Assembly (NCBI GenBank): GCA_028278525.1
Contig: JANQEE010000038.1
Span: forward strand, 1 to 64,000
Source: Minwuiaceae bacterium
GTDB lineage: Bacteria; Pseudomonadota; Alphaproteobacteria; Minwuiales; Minwuiaceae
DNA: 64,000 nucleotides
Direction: 5' to 3'
Both the position numbers and the translations under genes were made by a program. Shown here piece after piece: positions 35,927 through 44,481 of this stretch; position 1 is the stretch's first letter, and each line of letters opens with the position of its first letter. The notes beneath the pieces were generated by a model. It searched no databases, was not told the DNA's origin, and saw only the letters and a program-made list of their open reading frames with translations.

Positions 35927-35950
35927 GGTTTTCCGGCCTTCCGGAAAACC
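35927..35950. repeat. Perfect inverted repeat between surA and lptD
   Basis: GGTTTTCCGG and CCGGAAAACC flank a CCTT loop. On the plus strand CTTTTT follows, on the minus strand there is no U-run, so it does not look like a good terminator for lptD transcripts. It may be an RNA-stability or processing hairpin in the lptD-surA message. Confidence 0.6.
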
Positions 35951-35965
35951 CTTTTTGGAGCGCGA

Positions 35966-38140
35966 TTAACTGCCGAAATGCTTCAACCGGACGCGGAAAG
36001 TAACGTTGGTTGTCGGCTCCACGTCGCGGTCGCGGGTAAATTTCCGCTCGACAAACAACCGCATGTCGAAACACTCGTCGAGATACTGCACGCCGCCGCC
36101 GGCAAACAGGTCCTCGGACTCGGCCAGATCGCGCCGATACTCGCCGAGTACCGACCAATGCTCGGTGATTTTCGCCCGGGCCTGGATGTTGATTTCCTCG
36201 CGACTGGTCAGTTCGTCCACCGCCAGTTCCCGGGCCAGGTTCACGTAGTTGACCTTGAGCCGGTAATCCTCCGGTCCGAGCGTCAGATAGCTTTCCGTGC
36301 GGCGGAGTTTCAGATCGGTCGGATCGACGCGCATGCGGAAGACATAGTCGAGGTAGTCGGTCGGCGCGATGGTGATGCGGCCGACGACATCCGAGAGCTG
36401 GTCGTCCAGCCCGCTGCTGCCTGGGAACGTGTTGTCGTCTTCGTAGCGGAGGCTCTGCCCGACCGTGAAACTGGCGAATCCGCCGTCCCGGCCGTACAGG
36501 CCGCCGCGGACGCCATAGGTCGCGCGCGACCCGGTCTCGACCCGGTCCAGGCCGGGGAAGCGGTTCAGGCTGAACAGGTTGGTATCGTCGAACTCGACGC
36601 TGACAGAATCTTCGTTCGGAATGGAGTCAGGGTTGTTTCCGTCCGGCGAGACGACGATCGAGGCGATCGGTTCGATAAGCTGGCGAAAGCGCTCGCCGCG
36701 GCGGACCAGGGGATAGCGCCATTCGGCGGCGCCGAGCGGCAGGAAGCGGCCAGTGAATTCGTTGCCGGAACCGCTGTTGGTGCCGTCGGCCTCGTCGGCC
36801 ACGTCGTTTACCCAATAGGCGTCGCCGCGCAGTTGGGCGGTGAAATTGAACACCGAGCCGAGCGGGCCGATATGGGTGCGCTGCCAACCGCCGCTTAACG
36901 ACACGCGCCGGCTGTCGGTCCCGTCCGGCCGATAGAGCAGGAGGCCATTTGCATCGAGGTTGAACCGCCCACCGAAGTATTCCGGCTCGCCGATATGCTG
37001 GAACTGCAACAGCGGCAGAATGAAAGGGACCTCGTCCTGGGGCAGGTTTTCCCGCAGGTCCTGGAACTCATAGAGGTTGGCGGCGGCGAAGTTCCGGCCG
37101 TTGAAGCCCTCGCTAAACAGGCGCGAGGTCAGAATGTCCGAGTCGGAGATATCGTAGCGCTTCAGATAGGTATCGTCGCTGGCGCGGAAGAAATCGAAGC
37201 CCCACCGCCATTGGTTGTCGATGTTGAACAGGGCTTCGCCGCGGGCGTGACCGCGGAACTCCTCGTCGCCGGTGGTGTCGTTGTTGTCGTCGCGCTCATC
37301 CGTGTAGGTGATCGTGCCGTCGAGCTTGAATTTGCCCGACGCGGTCCGCTCCCGGTATTCGGCGCCGAGGATGACGCCTTCCTCCGTGGTGAAACGGGGG
37401 CTGATCGTGAGATCGCGGTGCGGCGCGATCGCCCAATAGAACGGTGTCGTCGCTTCGAGGCCGAGGGCGGTCGAGCGGCCGAAGATCGGCGCCAGCAGGC
37501 CGGTCTTGCGTTCGACAGTCGGGTCCGGATGATAGAAGTAGGGCGTGTAGGCGACCGGAATGCCGTAGAACTCGAGCACCGCGTGCTTGTACTCGATGAT
37601 GTTGGCTTCGCTGTCGTGAACGACCTTGGACGCCTTGACCTGCCATAGAGGTGCCTTGGTCGGGTCGTCCTCGCACAGTTTGCAGGGCGAATAAATGGCC
37701 TGATTAAGTTCGGTACGAACGCCCTCTTCGCGCTCCGCGGAATTCGCCGCGAAACGGGATTCGTCGCTAAGCAGGACGCGGATGCCGGTGATCATGCCGT
37801 CCTTGAGCTCGTTACGCAGTTCCATGTAGTCGGCGAAGAGGACTTCGCCAGTCGGCTCCTGCAAAACGACGTTGCCGGACGCGGTGACCTGGTCGATGGC
37901 TTGGTTGTAGGTGACCTGATCGGCGAGCAGCGTTCGCTCGCCCTGGACGATCTCCACGTTGCCGGAGGCGGTGACGGTGGAGAGGTTCTGGTCGTAAGTG
38001 ATCTGGTCCGCCTGCAATCGGACCGGCGTTTCTTTCAGTTCCCGGGGGTTGACCTGGGCCAATGCGAACGGCGCGGCACAGCCGATCCAGGCAAGCACCA
38101 ACAGGACACGGGCAACGACGTTCAACGGGCGCGGGGACAT
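35966..38140 (-). CDS. lptD: LPS-assembly protein LptD
   Basis: Outer-membrane beta-barrel that inserts lipopolysaccharide into the outer leaflet. 724 residues: signal peptide (VVARVLLVLAWIGCAAPFALA), N-terminal OstA jellyroll (QADQITYDQNLSTVTASGNVEIVQGERTLLADQVTY region), then a long barrel with alternating aromatic strands ending in FRVRLKHFGS. The CxxC-type cysteines CKLCEDD are near residue 155 and could join in the disulfide known for LptD. In this class lptF and lptG commonly stand just upstream; they are absent here. Confidence 0.95.
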   Translation of the reverse strand: MSPRPLNVVARVLLVLAWIGCAAPFALAQVNPRELKETPVRLQADQITYDQNLSTVTASGNVEIVQGERTLLADQVTYNQAIDQVTASGNVVLQEPTGEVLFADYMELRNELKDGMITGIRVLLSDESRFAANSAEREEGVRTELNQAIYSPCKLCEDDPTKAPLWQVKASKVVHDSEANIIEYKHAVLEFYGIPVAYTPYFYHPDPTVERKTGLLAPIFGRSTALGLEATTPFYWAIAPHRDLTISPRFTTEEGVILGAEYRERTASGKFKLDGTITYTDERDDNNDTTGDEEFRGHARGEALFNIDNQWRWGFDFFRASDDTYLKRYDISDSDILTSRLFSEGFNGRNFAAANLYEFQDLRENLPQDEVPFILPLLQFQHIGEPEYFGGRFNLDANGLLLYRPDGTDSRRVSLSGGWQRTHIGPLGSVFNFTAQLRGDAYWVNDVADEADGTNSGSGNEFTGRFLPLGAAEWRYPLVRRGERFRQLIEPIASIVVSPDGNNPDSIPNEDSVSVEFDDTNLFSLNRFPGLDRVETGSRATYGVRGGLYGRDGGFASFTVGQSLRYEDDNTFPGSSGLDDQLSDVVGRITIAPTDYLDYVFRMRVDPTDLKLRRTESYLTLGPEDYRLKVNYVNLARELAVDELTSREEINIQARAKITEHWSVLGEYRRDLAESEDLFAGGGVQYLDECFDMRLFVERKFTRDRDVEPTTNVTFRVRLKHFGS

Positions 38141-38488
38141 GGCGCTATCGGCCGCAGGGCCAGTCGGACAGGCGCGCCACCGGTCTCAAATCTCGTGCGG
38201 CCGGATCAAGGTATCGGTGACCGCGCCCCGAATGGCCACAGCCGTTTGCGCCAGCGTCATAACAACAATCCGTCTTGAAAGATCGCCGCGAAAGGCCGCG
38301 ATCGAGACTCGATATCGCGCAGTATAACGGCGGCGGCAGGGCGCGCTAGACCGGAATACAATGTGGTTTCCGCTACTTATGGGATTCGCACTTTCAATAA
38401 TCGGACCGCTGGCTAATATGCTCGTCTTGCCGCTTTGAGCCTGTCACGTTTGCCGCACCGGCGGTGATCAAAATTGCACGAGGTATGA
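38141..38488. other. Intergenic region between divergent lptD and pepA
   Basis: 348 bases without a convincing gene. The minus strand has a 24-codon ATG frame (38260-38186, MTLAQTAVAIRG...) that I do not call as a gene. The pepA-proximal half is AT-richer and holds a promoter-like pair. An imperfect dyad CGCGATCGAG...CTCGATATCGCG lies near 38297-38320. No lptG or lptF remnant was recognised. Confidence 0.6.
38392..38419 (+). promoter_or_regulatory. Candidate promoter of pepA
   Basis: -10 TAATAT (38414-38419) with TTTCAA 16 bp upstream as a moderate -35. About 70 bp before the pepA ATG. Confidence 0.4.
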
Positions 38489-39985
38489 ATGAAAATCTCT
38501 TTCTCCGATCTCAAGCTGCCCCGTTCCGGCGCGCTTGTCGTTGGTGTCGCCGAAAAGAAGACACTGCTGCCGACGGCAAAACTCGTCGACAAGAATACGG
38601 ACGGCGCCCTGACCCGTGCAATCGAAGCCAGTCGGTTCGAAGGCAAGAAAGGCCAGTGGCTGACCGTCATGGGGCCGAAGGGGGTCGGAGCCGGCCGCGT
38701 CATGCTGTGCGGTCTCGGCGAACTCGCCAAGTTGAGCGAGACCGATCTGCAGACCGCCGGCGGCGAGGCGGTCGGCAAACTGCTGACCAGTGGCGAGAAG
38801 TCGCTGACGGTCGCGCTGGATCCGCTGAGTAGCGGCCGTAAGAAAGGCCTAGGCGACGATCAGGCGGCGGCCAATGTCGGCTACGGCGCCATGCTCGCGA
38901 GCTATCGGTTCGACAAGTATGCGACCAAGAAAAAGTCGACCGAGCTGCCGTCGCTGACCGGCGTCACGGTCGCCACCAAAGCGCACACAGCGGCACGGCG
39001 CGTCTACGGCGGACTTGGCAAGGTGGCCGAGGGCGTGTTCCTGACGCGCGACCTGGTGACCGAACCAGCCAATGTGATGACACCGTCGAAACTCGCGGAC
39101 GCCTGCCGCGACCTGAAGAAGCTCGGCGTCAAGGTCGAGGTGCTGAGCGAGGAGCGCATGCGCAAACTCGGCATGGGTGCGCTGCTCGGCGTCGGCCAGG
39201 GCTCGGCGGAAGAAAGCAAACTGGCGATCATGCAGTGGCAGGGCGGCACGCAGCGGCAGAAGCCGCTCGCCTTCGTCGGCAAGGGCGTGACGTTCGATAC
39301 GGGTGGCATATCGATCAAACCGGCCGCCGGCATGGAAGAAATGAAATGGGACATGGGCGGCGCCGGCACCGTCGTCGGCCTGATGAAGGCATTGGCCGGC
39401 CGTAAGGCGAAGGCCAACGTGGTCGGCGTCGTGGCGCTGGTCGAGAACATGCCGTCCGGTCGCGCCCAGCGCCCCGGCGATGTCGTGACCTCGATGTCCG
39501 GGCAAACCATCGAGGTCATCAATACCGATGCCGAGGGACGGCTGATCCTGGCCGATGCGATGTGGTACACGCAGGGCCGTTTCAAGCCGCAGTTCATGAT
39601 CGACTTGGCGACATTGACCGGCGCGATCATCATTTCCCTCGGCCACGAATATGCCGGCATGTTCTCCAACGACGACGAACTGTCGGAGCGCCTGAGCAAG
39701 GCCGGCGAGGCGGAACAGGAGAAAGTCTGGCGGCTGCCGCTCGGCGAGGCCTACGACAAACAGATCAAATCGGACATCGCCGACATGATGAATGTCGGCG
39801 GCCGGGCCGCGGGCAGCATCACCGCCGCGCAATTCCTACAGCGCTTCGTCAACGACGTGCCGTGGGCGCATCTGGATATCGCGGCAATGGCGTGGTCGAA
39901 GAAATCCAAGCCGACGGTTCCGAAAGGCGGTACGGGCTACGGCGTCCGGCTGCTCGACCGGCTTGTCCGCGACTACTACGAATAG
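38489..39985 (+). CDS. pepA: Leucyl aminopeptidase
   Basis: Cytoplasmic M17 dizinc aminopeptidase, 498 residues. Metal and catalytic residues sit in VGKGVTFDTGGISIKP, WDMGGAGTV and NTDAEGRLILADA, the last being the M17 signature. N-terminal macro-like domain present. 25 bp before holC. Confidence 0.96.
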   Translation: MKISFSDLKLPRSGALVVGVAEKKTLLPTAKLVDKNTDGALTRAIEASRFEGKKGQWLTVMGPKGVGAGRVMLCGLGELAKLSETDLQTAGGEAVGKLLTSGEKSLTVALDPLSSGRKKGLGDDQAAANVGYGAMLASYRFDKYATKKKSTELPSLTGVTVATKAHTAARRVYGGLGKVAEGVFLTRDLVTEPANVMTPSKLADACRDLKKLGVKVEVLSEERMRKLGMGALLGVGQGSAEESKLAIMQWQGGTQRQKPLAFVGKGVTFDTGGISIKPAAGMEEMKWDMGGAGTVVGLMKALAGRKAKANVVGVVALVENMPSGRAQRPGDVVTSMSGQTIEVINTDAEGRLILADAMWYTQGRFKPQFMIDLATLTGAIIISLGHEYAGMFSNDDELSERLSKAGEAEQEKVWRLPLGEAYDKQIKSDIADMMNVGGRAAGSITAAQFLQRFVNDVPWAHLDIAAMAWSKKSKPTVPKGGTGYGVRLLDRLVRDYYE

Positions 39986-40010
39986 GCCGTCGCGACGACG
40001 GGCGGCGCCA

Positions 40011-40457
40011 ATGGTTGAAGTGAGTTTCTACCACCTGCAACGGGAACCGTTGGATGTGGCGCTGCCGAAGCTTCTGGAAAAGGTCCACGAGCGGTCGCTG
40101 AAAGCGGTGCTCATCGCCGGATCGGACGAGCGGGTCGAAGCGCTGAACAACCGGTTGTGGACCTATCGGAAGGAAAGCTTCCTGCCGCATGGCGGGCCGT
40201 CCGACGGCAATGCGTCGGAGCAGCCGATCTACCTGACGACGAAGGAAGAGAACCCGAACGACGCGACGGTCCTGGTCATGGTCGACGGAGTCGATCCCGG
40301 CTTCAAGGGCAACTTCGATCGCTGCCTGGATATGTTCGACGGCAACGACGAGGACGCCGTCGCGGCCGCGCGGGAACGCTGGAAGGCCAGCAAGGCGGCC
40401 GGCCACGAGGTGACCTACTGGCAACAGGGCGACGGCGGCTGGGAGAAAAAGGCTTGA
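40011..40457 (+). CDS. holC: DNA polymerase III chi subunit
   Basis: 148 residues from ATG 40011. VSFYHLQREPLDVALPKLLEK, WTYRKESFLPHG and QPIYLTTKEENPN segments are the typical HolC signatures. Chi links the clamp loader to single-strand-binding protein. The frame is open upstream but that part is pepA shadow. pepA-holC is a conserved pair. Confidence 0.94.
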   Translation: MVEVSFYHLQREPLDVALPKLLEKVHERSLKAVLIAGSDERVEALNNRLWTYRKESFLPHGGPSDGNASEQPIYLTTKEENPNDATVLVMVDGVDPGFKGNFDRCLDMFDGNDEDAVAAARERWKASKAAGHEVTYWQQGDGGWEKKA

Positions 40458-40461
40458 GCCA

Positions 40462-41235
40462 TCAGGCCTGAAGCGCCTTCACTATCTTGCGCACGAGCGG
40501 GCGCGGACTGAAGCGGACGGACAAGGCGATAAGCCGGTTCTTCAATCCCGGAATGACCATAGCCTTGCCGCGCCGAAAGCCGTCGTAGCCGGCCCTGGCT
40601 ACAACGTCGGCGCCTTGGGTCCCGGATCTAAACAGCAGGGTGTCTCGCATATCGGCCGTGTCGGCGAATTCGGTCGCGGTCGGGCCGGGCGCGAGGCAGG
40701 AAACCGTGACGCCGGTGCCGCCGAGTTCCTCCGTCAGCGCTTCGCTGAACGACAAAACATAAGCCTTGGTCGCGTAATAGACCGCCATGTACGGGCCCGG
40801 TTGAAACGCGGCGGTGGAGGCGACGTTCAGGACGCCGCCGCGACGCCGCGCGACCATCGGCGGCAGCAAAAGACGGGTGAGATGGGTAAGGGCGGTCACG
40901 TTGACCTGGAGCATGTCGAGTTGGCGCTGCAGATCGAGGTCGGCGGCCGGGCCGCGAAGCCCGAAGCCGGCGTTGTTGACCAGGACGTCGACCTCAACGC
41001 CGTCGGCCGCCAGAGTGTCGGCAATACGCCCCGGCGCGGATGGATCCGACAGGTCTTCGGCCATCACCATCACGGCGATGCCATGCGATGCGGCCATTTC
41101 ATCGGCCAGGGCCTGCAACGATGCTTCCCGCCGGGCAACCAGGATCAGGTCCGAGCCGTCCGCGGCGAAGAGACGCGCCAGTTCGAGCCCTATGCCCGAC
41201 GACGCGCCGGTAATCAGAACCGTTTCCTTCGCCAT
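40462..41235 (-). CDS. SDR-family oxidoreductase
   Basis: Short-chain dehydrogenase of 257 residues of the DltE-like group: TGASSGIG at 9-16, NNAG at 87-90, catalytic S140, Y153 and K157. A C-terminal FSPRPLVRKIVKAL tail is seen. Convergent with holC and 28 bp downstream of the ABC-F gene on the same strand. Substrate unknown. Confidence 0.9.
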   Translation of the reverse strand: MAKETVLITGASSGIGLELARLFAADGSDLILVARREASLQALADEMAASHGIAVMVMAEDLSDPSAPGRIADTLAADGVEVDVLVNNAGFGLRGPAADLDLQRQLDMLQVNVTALTHLTRLLLPPMVARRRGGVLNVASTAAFQPGPYMAVYYATKAYVLSFSEALTEELGGTGVTVSCLAPGPTATEFADTADMRDTLLFRSGTQGADVVARAGYDGFRRGKAMVIPGLKNRLIALSVRFSPRPLVRKIVKALQA

Positions 41236-41263
41236 CGCGCTTCTCCGTGCCGCCGCCGCGGGG

Positions 41264-43138
41264 TCAGTCGGCCGCTTCGAGAACTTCCTGGGCTTCCAGC
41301 CAGAGTTTTTCGGCAGCCTCTATCGCAGCCGAGAGCTCGCCGCTCTTGCGCGTCAGTTCGACAACGCGGTCGGACGGGCCGTCGTAGACTTCCGGGTCGG
41401 CCAACAACGCCTGGACCTTCTGCTTCTCGGCCTCCAGACGTTTCAAATCGGCCTCCGCCTGCTTGGCCTGTGTCCGCATCGACGACAGGGCGGCCCTGGC
41501 CTGGGCGGCGGCGCGGCGCTGCTCCTTGCGGTTCTGCTTGGGCGCCGTCTTGCCGTTCTCGCGGCCCGCTGCCCGCCGCTGCTCCAGCAGGAACTGGCGG
41601 TAGTCGTCGAGGTCGCCGTCGAATGTCTTCACGGTTCCGTCGGCGACCAGCCATAGCCGCTCGGCGATCAGGCCGACCAGATGCGGGTCGTGGCTGATCA
41701 GCAGGACGGCGCCGGGATAGTCGCTGACCGCGTGCACCAGGGCCTCGCGGGCGTCGATATCCAGATGGTTGGTCGGCTCGTCGAGGATCAGCACCTGGGG
41801 CGCCGCGTGGCTCATCAGGGCGAGCAGCAGCCGCGCCTTCTCGCCGCCGGATAGCGATTCGACGGGAACGTCCGCCTTCTCCTGGGCAAGGCCGAACGGT
41901 CCAAGCCGCGCCCGCACCGCCGAAATCATGGCGTCCGGCATCAGCCGCCGCATATGGTCGAGCGCCGTGTCGCCGAATGTCAGTTCGTCCAATTGATGCT
42001 GGGCGAAATAGCCCGTCTTGAGTTTAGAGGGCGCGACCACGCGGCCCGCCATGGGCTGTAGCCGGCCGGCCAGCAGTTTGGCGAAGGTCGACTTGCCGTT
42101 GCCGTTCGGCCCCAGCAGGGCGATCCGATCGTCCGGATCGATCCTTAAGTTGAGGCCGCTCAGAACCGGATTGTCTTCCTCGTACCCGACGGCGACATCG
42201 TCGAACGTTGCCAAGGGCGGGGCGAGAGAGACCGGCTCGGGAAACCGGAACGACGGCGTCCGCTGATCGACCAGCGAGGCGACGGGCTGCATGCGGGCCA
42301 GCATCTTCAGGCGGCTTTGCGCCTGCCGCGCCTTCGAGGCCTTGTAGCGGAAGCGGTCGACGAAGGCCTGGATGTGCTGGCGCTGCGCCTCCTGCTTTTC
42401 CTGCAGCTTGCGCTGCTGGGCCTGTTTCTCGATCCGGGCAGCCTCGAACTTGTCGTACCCGCCCGAATAGAGAACCAGTTTGCCCTGGTCCAGGTGCAGG
42501 ATGTGGCCGACGGACCGGTTCAACAGGTCGCGGTCGTGGCTGACGATCAGCACCGTATGCGGGTAGGACCGCAAATAGCCCTCCAGCCACATCGTCGCTT
42601 CCAGATCCAGGTGGTTGGTCGGCTCGTCAAGCAGCATCAGATCCGGTTCGCTGAACAGGACCGAGGCAATCGCGACGCGCATACGCCAACCGCCGGAATA
42701 TTCGGAACACGGCCGTTCCTGCGCCGCCTGGTCGAAGCCGAGCCCGGCGAGAATGGCCGCGGCGCGGGACGGGGCGCTGTGGGCGCCGATATCGGCGAGG
42801 CGGGTATGGATCTCCGAAATGCGGTCAGGATCGGTCGCGCTCTCGGACTCTTCAAGCAGAGAGGCCCGCTCGGTATCGGCGGCGAGCACGGTCTCCAACA
42901 GGCTTTTCGATCCGCCGGGCGCTTCCTGGGCGACGATGCCGATCCGCGCGCCGCGCCGGACCTCCAGGTTGCCGATATCCGGGCTTTGCTCGCCGGTGAT
43001 CAAGCGTAGCAGGGAGGTCTTACCGGCGCCGTTCGGTCCGACCAACCCGACCTTGTAGCCGGCCGGAATCGAGACCGTGGCACCGTCCAGCAGCGTGCGG
43101 CCCGCGATCCGGTAGGTCATGTCGTCGATCTGAAGCAT
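41264..43138 (-). CDS. ABC-F family ATPase, YheS-like
   Basis: Soluble protein with two ABC domains and no membrane part; ABC-F proteins act on ribosomes. 624 residues from ATG 43138 (GTG 43156 is an alternative). Walker A motifs GPNGAGKT and GPNGNGKS, signatures YSGGWRMRVAIA and LSGGEKARLLLA, inter-domain linker rich in Gln/Lys/Arg (QQRKLQEKQEAQRQH), C-terminal coiled coil (ALSSMRTQAKQAEADLKRLE). The SGGWRMR signature and linker resemble E. coli YheS more than Uup or EttA. Confidence 0.92.
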   Translation of the reverse strand: MLQIDDMTYRIAGRTLLDGATVSIPAGYKVGLVGPNGAGKTSLLRLITGEQSPDIGNLEVRRGARIGIVAQEAPGGSKSLLETVLAADTERASLLEESESATDPDRISEIHTRLADIGAHSAPSRAAAILAGLGFDQAAQERPCSEYSGGWRMRVAIASVLFSEPDLMLLDEPTNHLDLEATMWLEGYLRSYPHTVLIVSHDRDLLNRSVGHILHLDQGKLVLYSGGYDKFEAARIEKQAQQRKLQEKQEAQRQHIQAFVDRFRYKASKARQAQSRLKMLARMQPVASLVDQRTPSFRFPEPVSLAPPLATFDDVAVGYEEDNPVLSGLNLRIDPDDRIALLGPNGNGKSTFAKLLAGRLQPMAGRVVAPSKLKTGYFAQHQLDELTFGDTALDHMRRLMPDAMISAVRARLGPFGLAQEKADVPVESLSGGEKARLLLALMSHAAPQVLILDEPTNHLDIDAREALVHAVSDYPGAVLLISHDPHLVGLIAERLWLVADGTVKTFDGDLDDYRQFLLEQRRAAGRENGKTAPKQNRKEQRRAAAQARAALSSMRTQAKQAEADLKRLEAEKQKVQALLADPEVYDGPSDRVVELTRKSGELSAAIEAAEKLWLEAQEVLEAAD

Positions 43139-43161
43139 TTGTATGGCTCTTATCACGGCAA

Positions 43162-43191
43162 CCGGATCTTGGCCAAACGGATCTGGGCCAA
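43162..43191. repeat. Tandem imperfect 15-bp direct repeat
   Basis: CCGGATCTTGGCCAA is followed immediately by ACGGATCTGGGCCAA (13 of 15 identical). It lies 24 bp upstream of the ABC-F start codon. Confidence 0.6.
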
Positions 43192-43222
43192 TTGGGCTTT
43201 CGACTGTTGCCGCATTGCAATC

Positions 43223-43281
43223 CAGAGCGATATCCGAACCGATCGAACAAATGTTGTTCGATCGGTTCGGATATCGCTCTG
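43223..43281. repeat. Long perfect inverted repeat (28-bp arms, 3-bp loop)
   Basis: The left arm starts CAGAGCGATATCCGAACC and runs to 43250; the right arm 43254-43281 is its exact reverse complement; the loop is ATG. Between divergent ABC-F and ndk genes. It has the size and AGAGC/GCTCT ends of a palindromic extragenic element rather than a normal terminator; no U-run follows. Confidence 0.85.
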
Positions 43282-43294
43282 ATTCCTACAGAGG

Positions 43295-43359
43295 TAGAGC
43301 ATCTTTATCTGATCAATCGGAATCGCTGGTGCGATTCCGATTGATCAGATGATGCTCTA
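43295..43359. repeat. Second long inverted repeat with 3-base bulge
   Basis: Left arm 43295-43325 (TAGAGCATC, TTT bulge, ATCTGATCAATCGGAATCG) pairs with 43332-43359 around a 6-base loop; apart from the TTT insertion pairing is perfect. It starts 13 bp after the first inverted repeat and has the same AGAGC/GCTCT ends. Ends 49 bp before ndk. Confidence 0.85.
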
Positions 43360-43408
43360 GCCGATATAACCGCGCGCCTTAGCGGATTGACAGAAGGACG
43401 AGCGAAAG

Positions 43409-43831
43409 ATGGGGATCGAACGGACATTCTCGATCATCAAGCCCGACGCGACCCGGCGTAACCTGACCGGCGCGGTCAACGCCAAGATCGAAGCGGCCGG
43501 ACTGAAGATTATCGGGCAGAAGCGGATCCGGATGACCCGCGATCAGGCCGAGACGTTTTATTCGGTCCACCGGGAGCGCCCGTTCTTCGGCTCGCTGGTC
43601 GAGTTCATGACCTCGGGACCGGTCGTCGTCCAGGTCCTCGAAGGCGAGGGCGCGATCACGAAGTACCGCGAAGTGATGGGCGCCACAAACCCGGCGGAAG
43701 CCGCCGACGGCACCATCCGCAAGGAATTCGCGGAGAGCGTGGAAGCCAACTCGGTGCACGGTTCCGACGCACCGGAGACGGCGGACGAGGAAATCGGCTA
43801 CTTCTTCGCCGGGACCGAACTGGTCGGCTAA
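43409..43831 (+). CDS. ndk: Nucleoside diphosphate kinase
   Basis: Equilibrates nucleoside di- and triphosphates through a phosphohistidine. 140 residues, [15 protein letters not shown] at the N-terminus and active-site H117 in [10 protein letters not shown]. Its stop overlaps the convergent purN stop. Confidence 0.97.
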   Translation: MGIERTFSIIKPDATRRNLTGAVNAKIEAAGLKIIGQKRIRMTRDQAETFYSVHRERPFFGSLVEFMTSGPVVVQVLEGEGAITKYREVMGATNPAEAADGTIRKEFAESVEANSVHGSDAPETADEEIGYFFAGTELVG

Positions 43832-44481
43832 AGAGCGTCCGGGTTGAGCAGGGCGCCGTCCACAGGGGCGGCGCCGTCGATCTCCACGCGGTCGCCGACG
43901 ATGCGAACGCGTCCCTCCGCGATCAGGCCGACGGCCAGGGGATAAATCCGGTGCTCCACCGCGAGCACCCGCGCGGCCAACGCGTCTTCCGTATCGTCCT
44001 GGGCGACCGGTACGGCCCCCTGTACCAGGATCGGGCCCGCATCCATTTCAGGCCGGACGATATGCACGGTGGCGCCGGTTATCCGGACGCCGGACGCGAT
44101 CACCCGGTTGTGGACGTCCAAGCCCTTGAAGGCCGGCAGCAGGGACGGGTGGATGTTCACCACCCGGTCGCGCCATTTTTCGACGAATTCCGGGGTCAGC
44201 AGGCGCATGAAGCCGGCCAGACAAACCAGTTCGACGCCTGCGGACGAGAGCGCCAAATCCAGTTCTTCGTCGAAGGCGGCCCGGTCGGCATAGCCCCGAT
44301 GATCGATGACCGTCGTCGGCAACCCGGCGGCCTCGGCGCGCGCAAGGCCGGCGGCCTCGGGCCGGTTGGAGATTACGGTCGCCACTTCGGCCGGGCTGTC
44401 CGGGTCGGCGAACCGTTCGATCAGGGCCTGCATGTTGCTGCCGCGGCCGGAAATCAGAATACCGAGCTTCAACCTGCCCAC
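43828..44481 (-). CDS. purN: Phosphoribosylglycinamide formyltransferase
   Basis: Third step of purine synthesis with 10-formyl-THF. 217 residues; [13 protein letters not shown] at the N-terminus and catalytic region [12 protein letters not shown] with GATVHIV. Overlaps the purM stop by 13 bp. Confidence 0.96.
   Translation of the reverse strand: MGRLKLGILISGRGSNMQALIERFADPDSPAEVATVISNRPEAAGLARAEAAGLPTTVIDHRGYADRAAFDEELDLALSSAGVELVCLAGFMRLLTPEFVEKWRDRVVNIHPSLLPAFKGLDVHNRVIASGVRITGATVHIVRPEMDAGPILVQGAVPVAQDDTEDALAARVLAVEHRIYPLAVGLIAEGRVRIVGDRVEIDGAAPVDGALLNPDAL

Noticed and set aside
38186-38260. 24-codon minus-strand frame upstream of lptD
   Set aside because: No ribosome-binding site or conserved leader-peptide pattern; too short to support from sequence alone.
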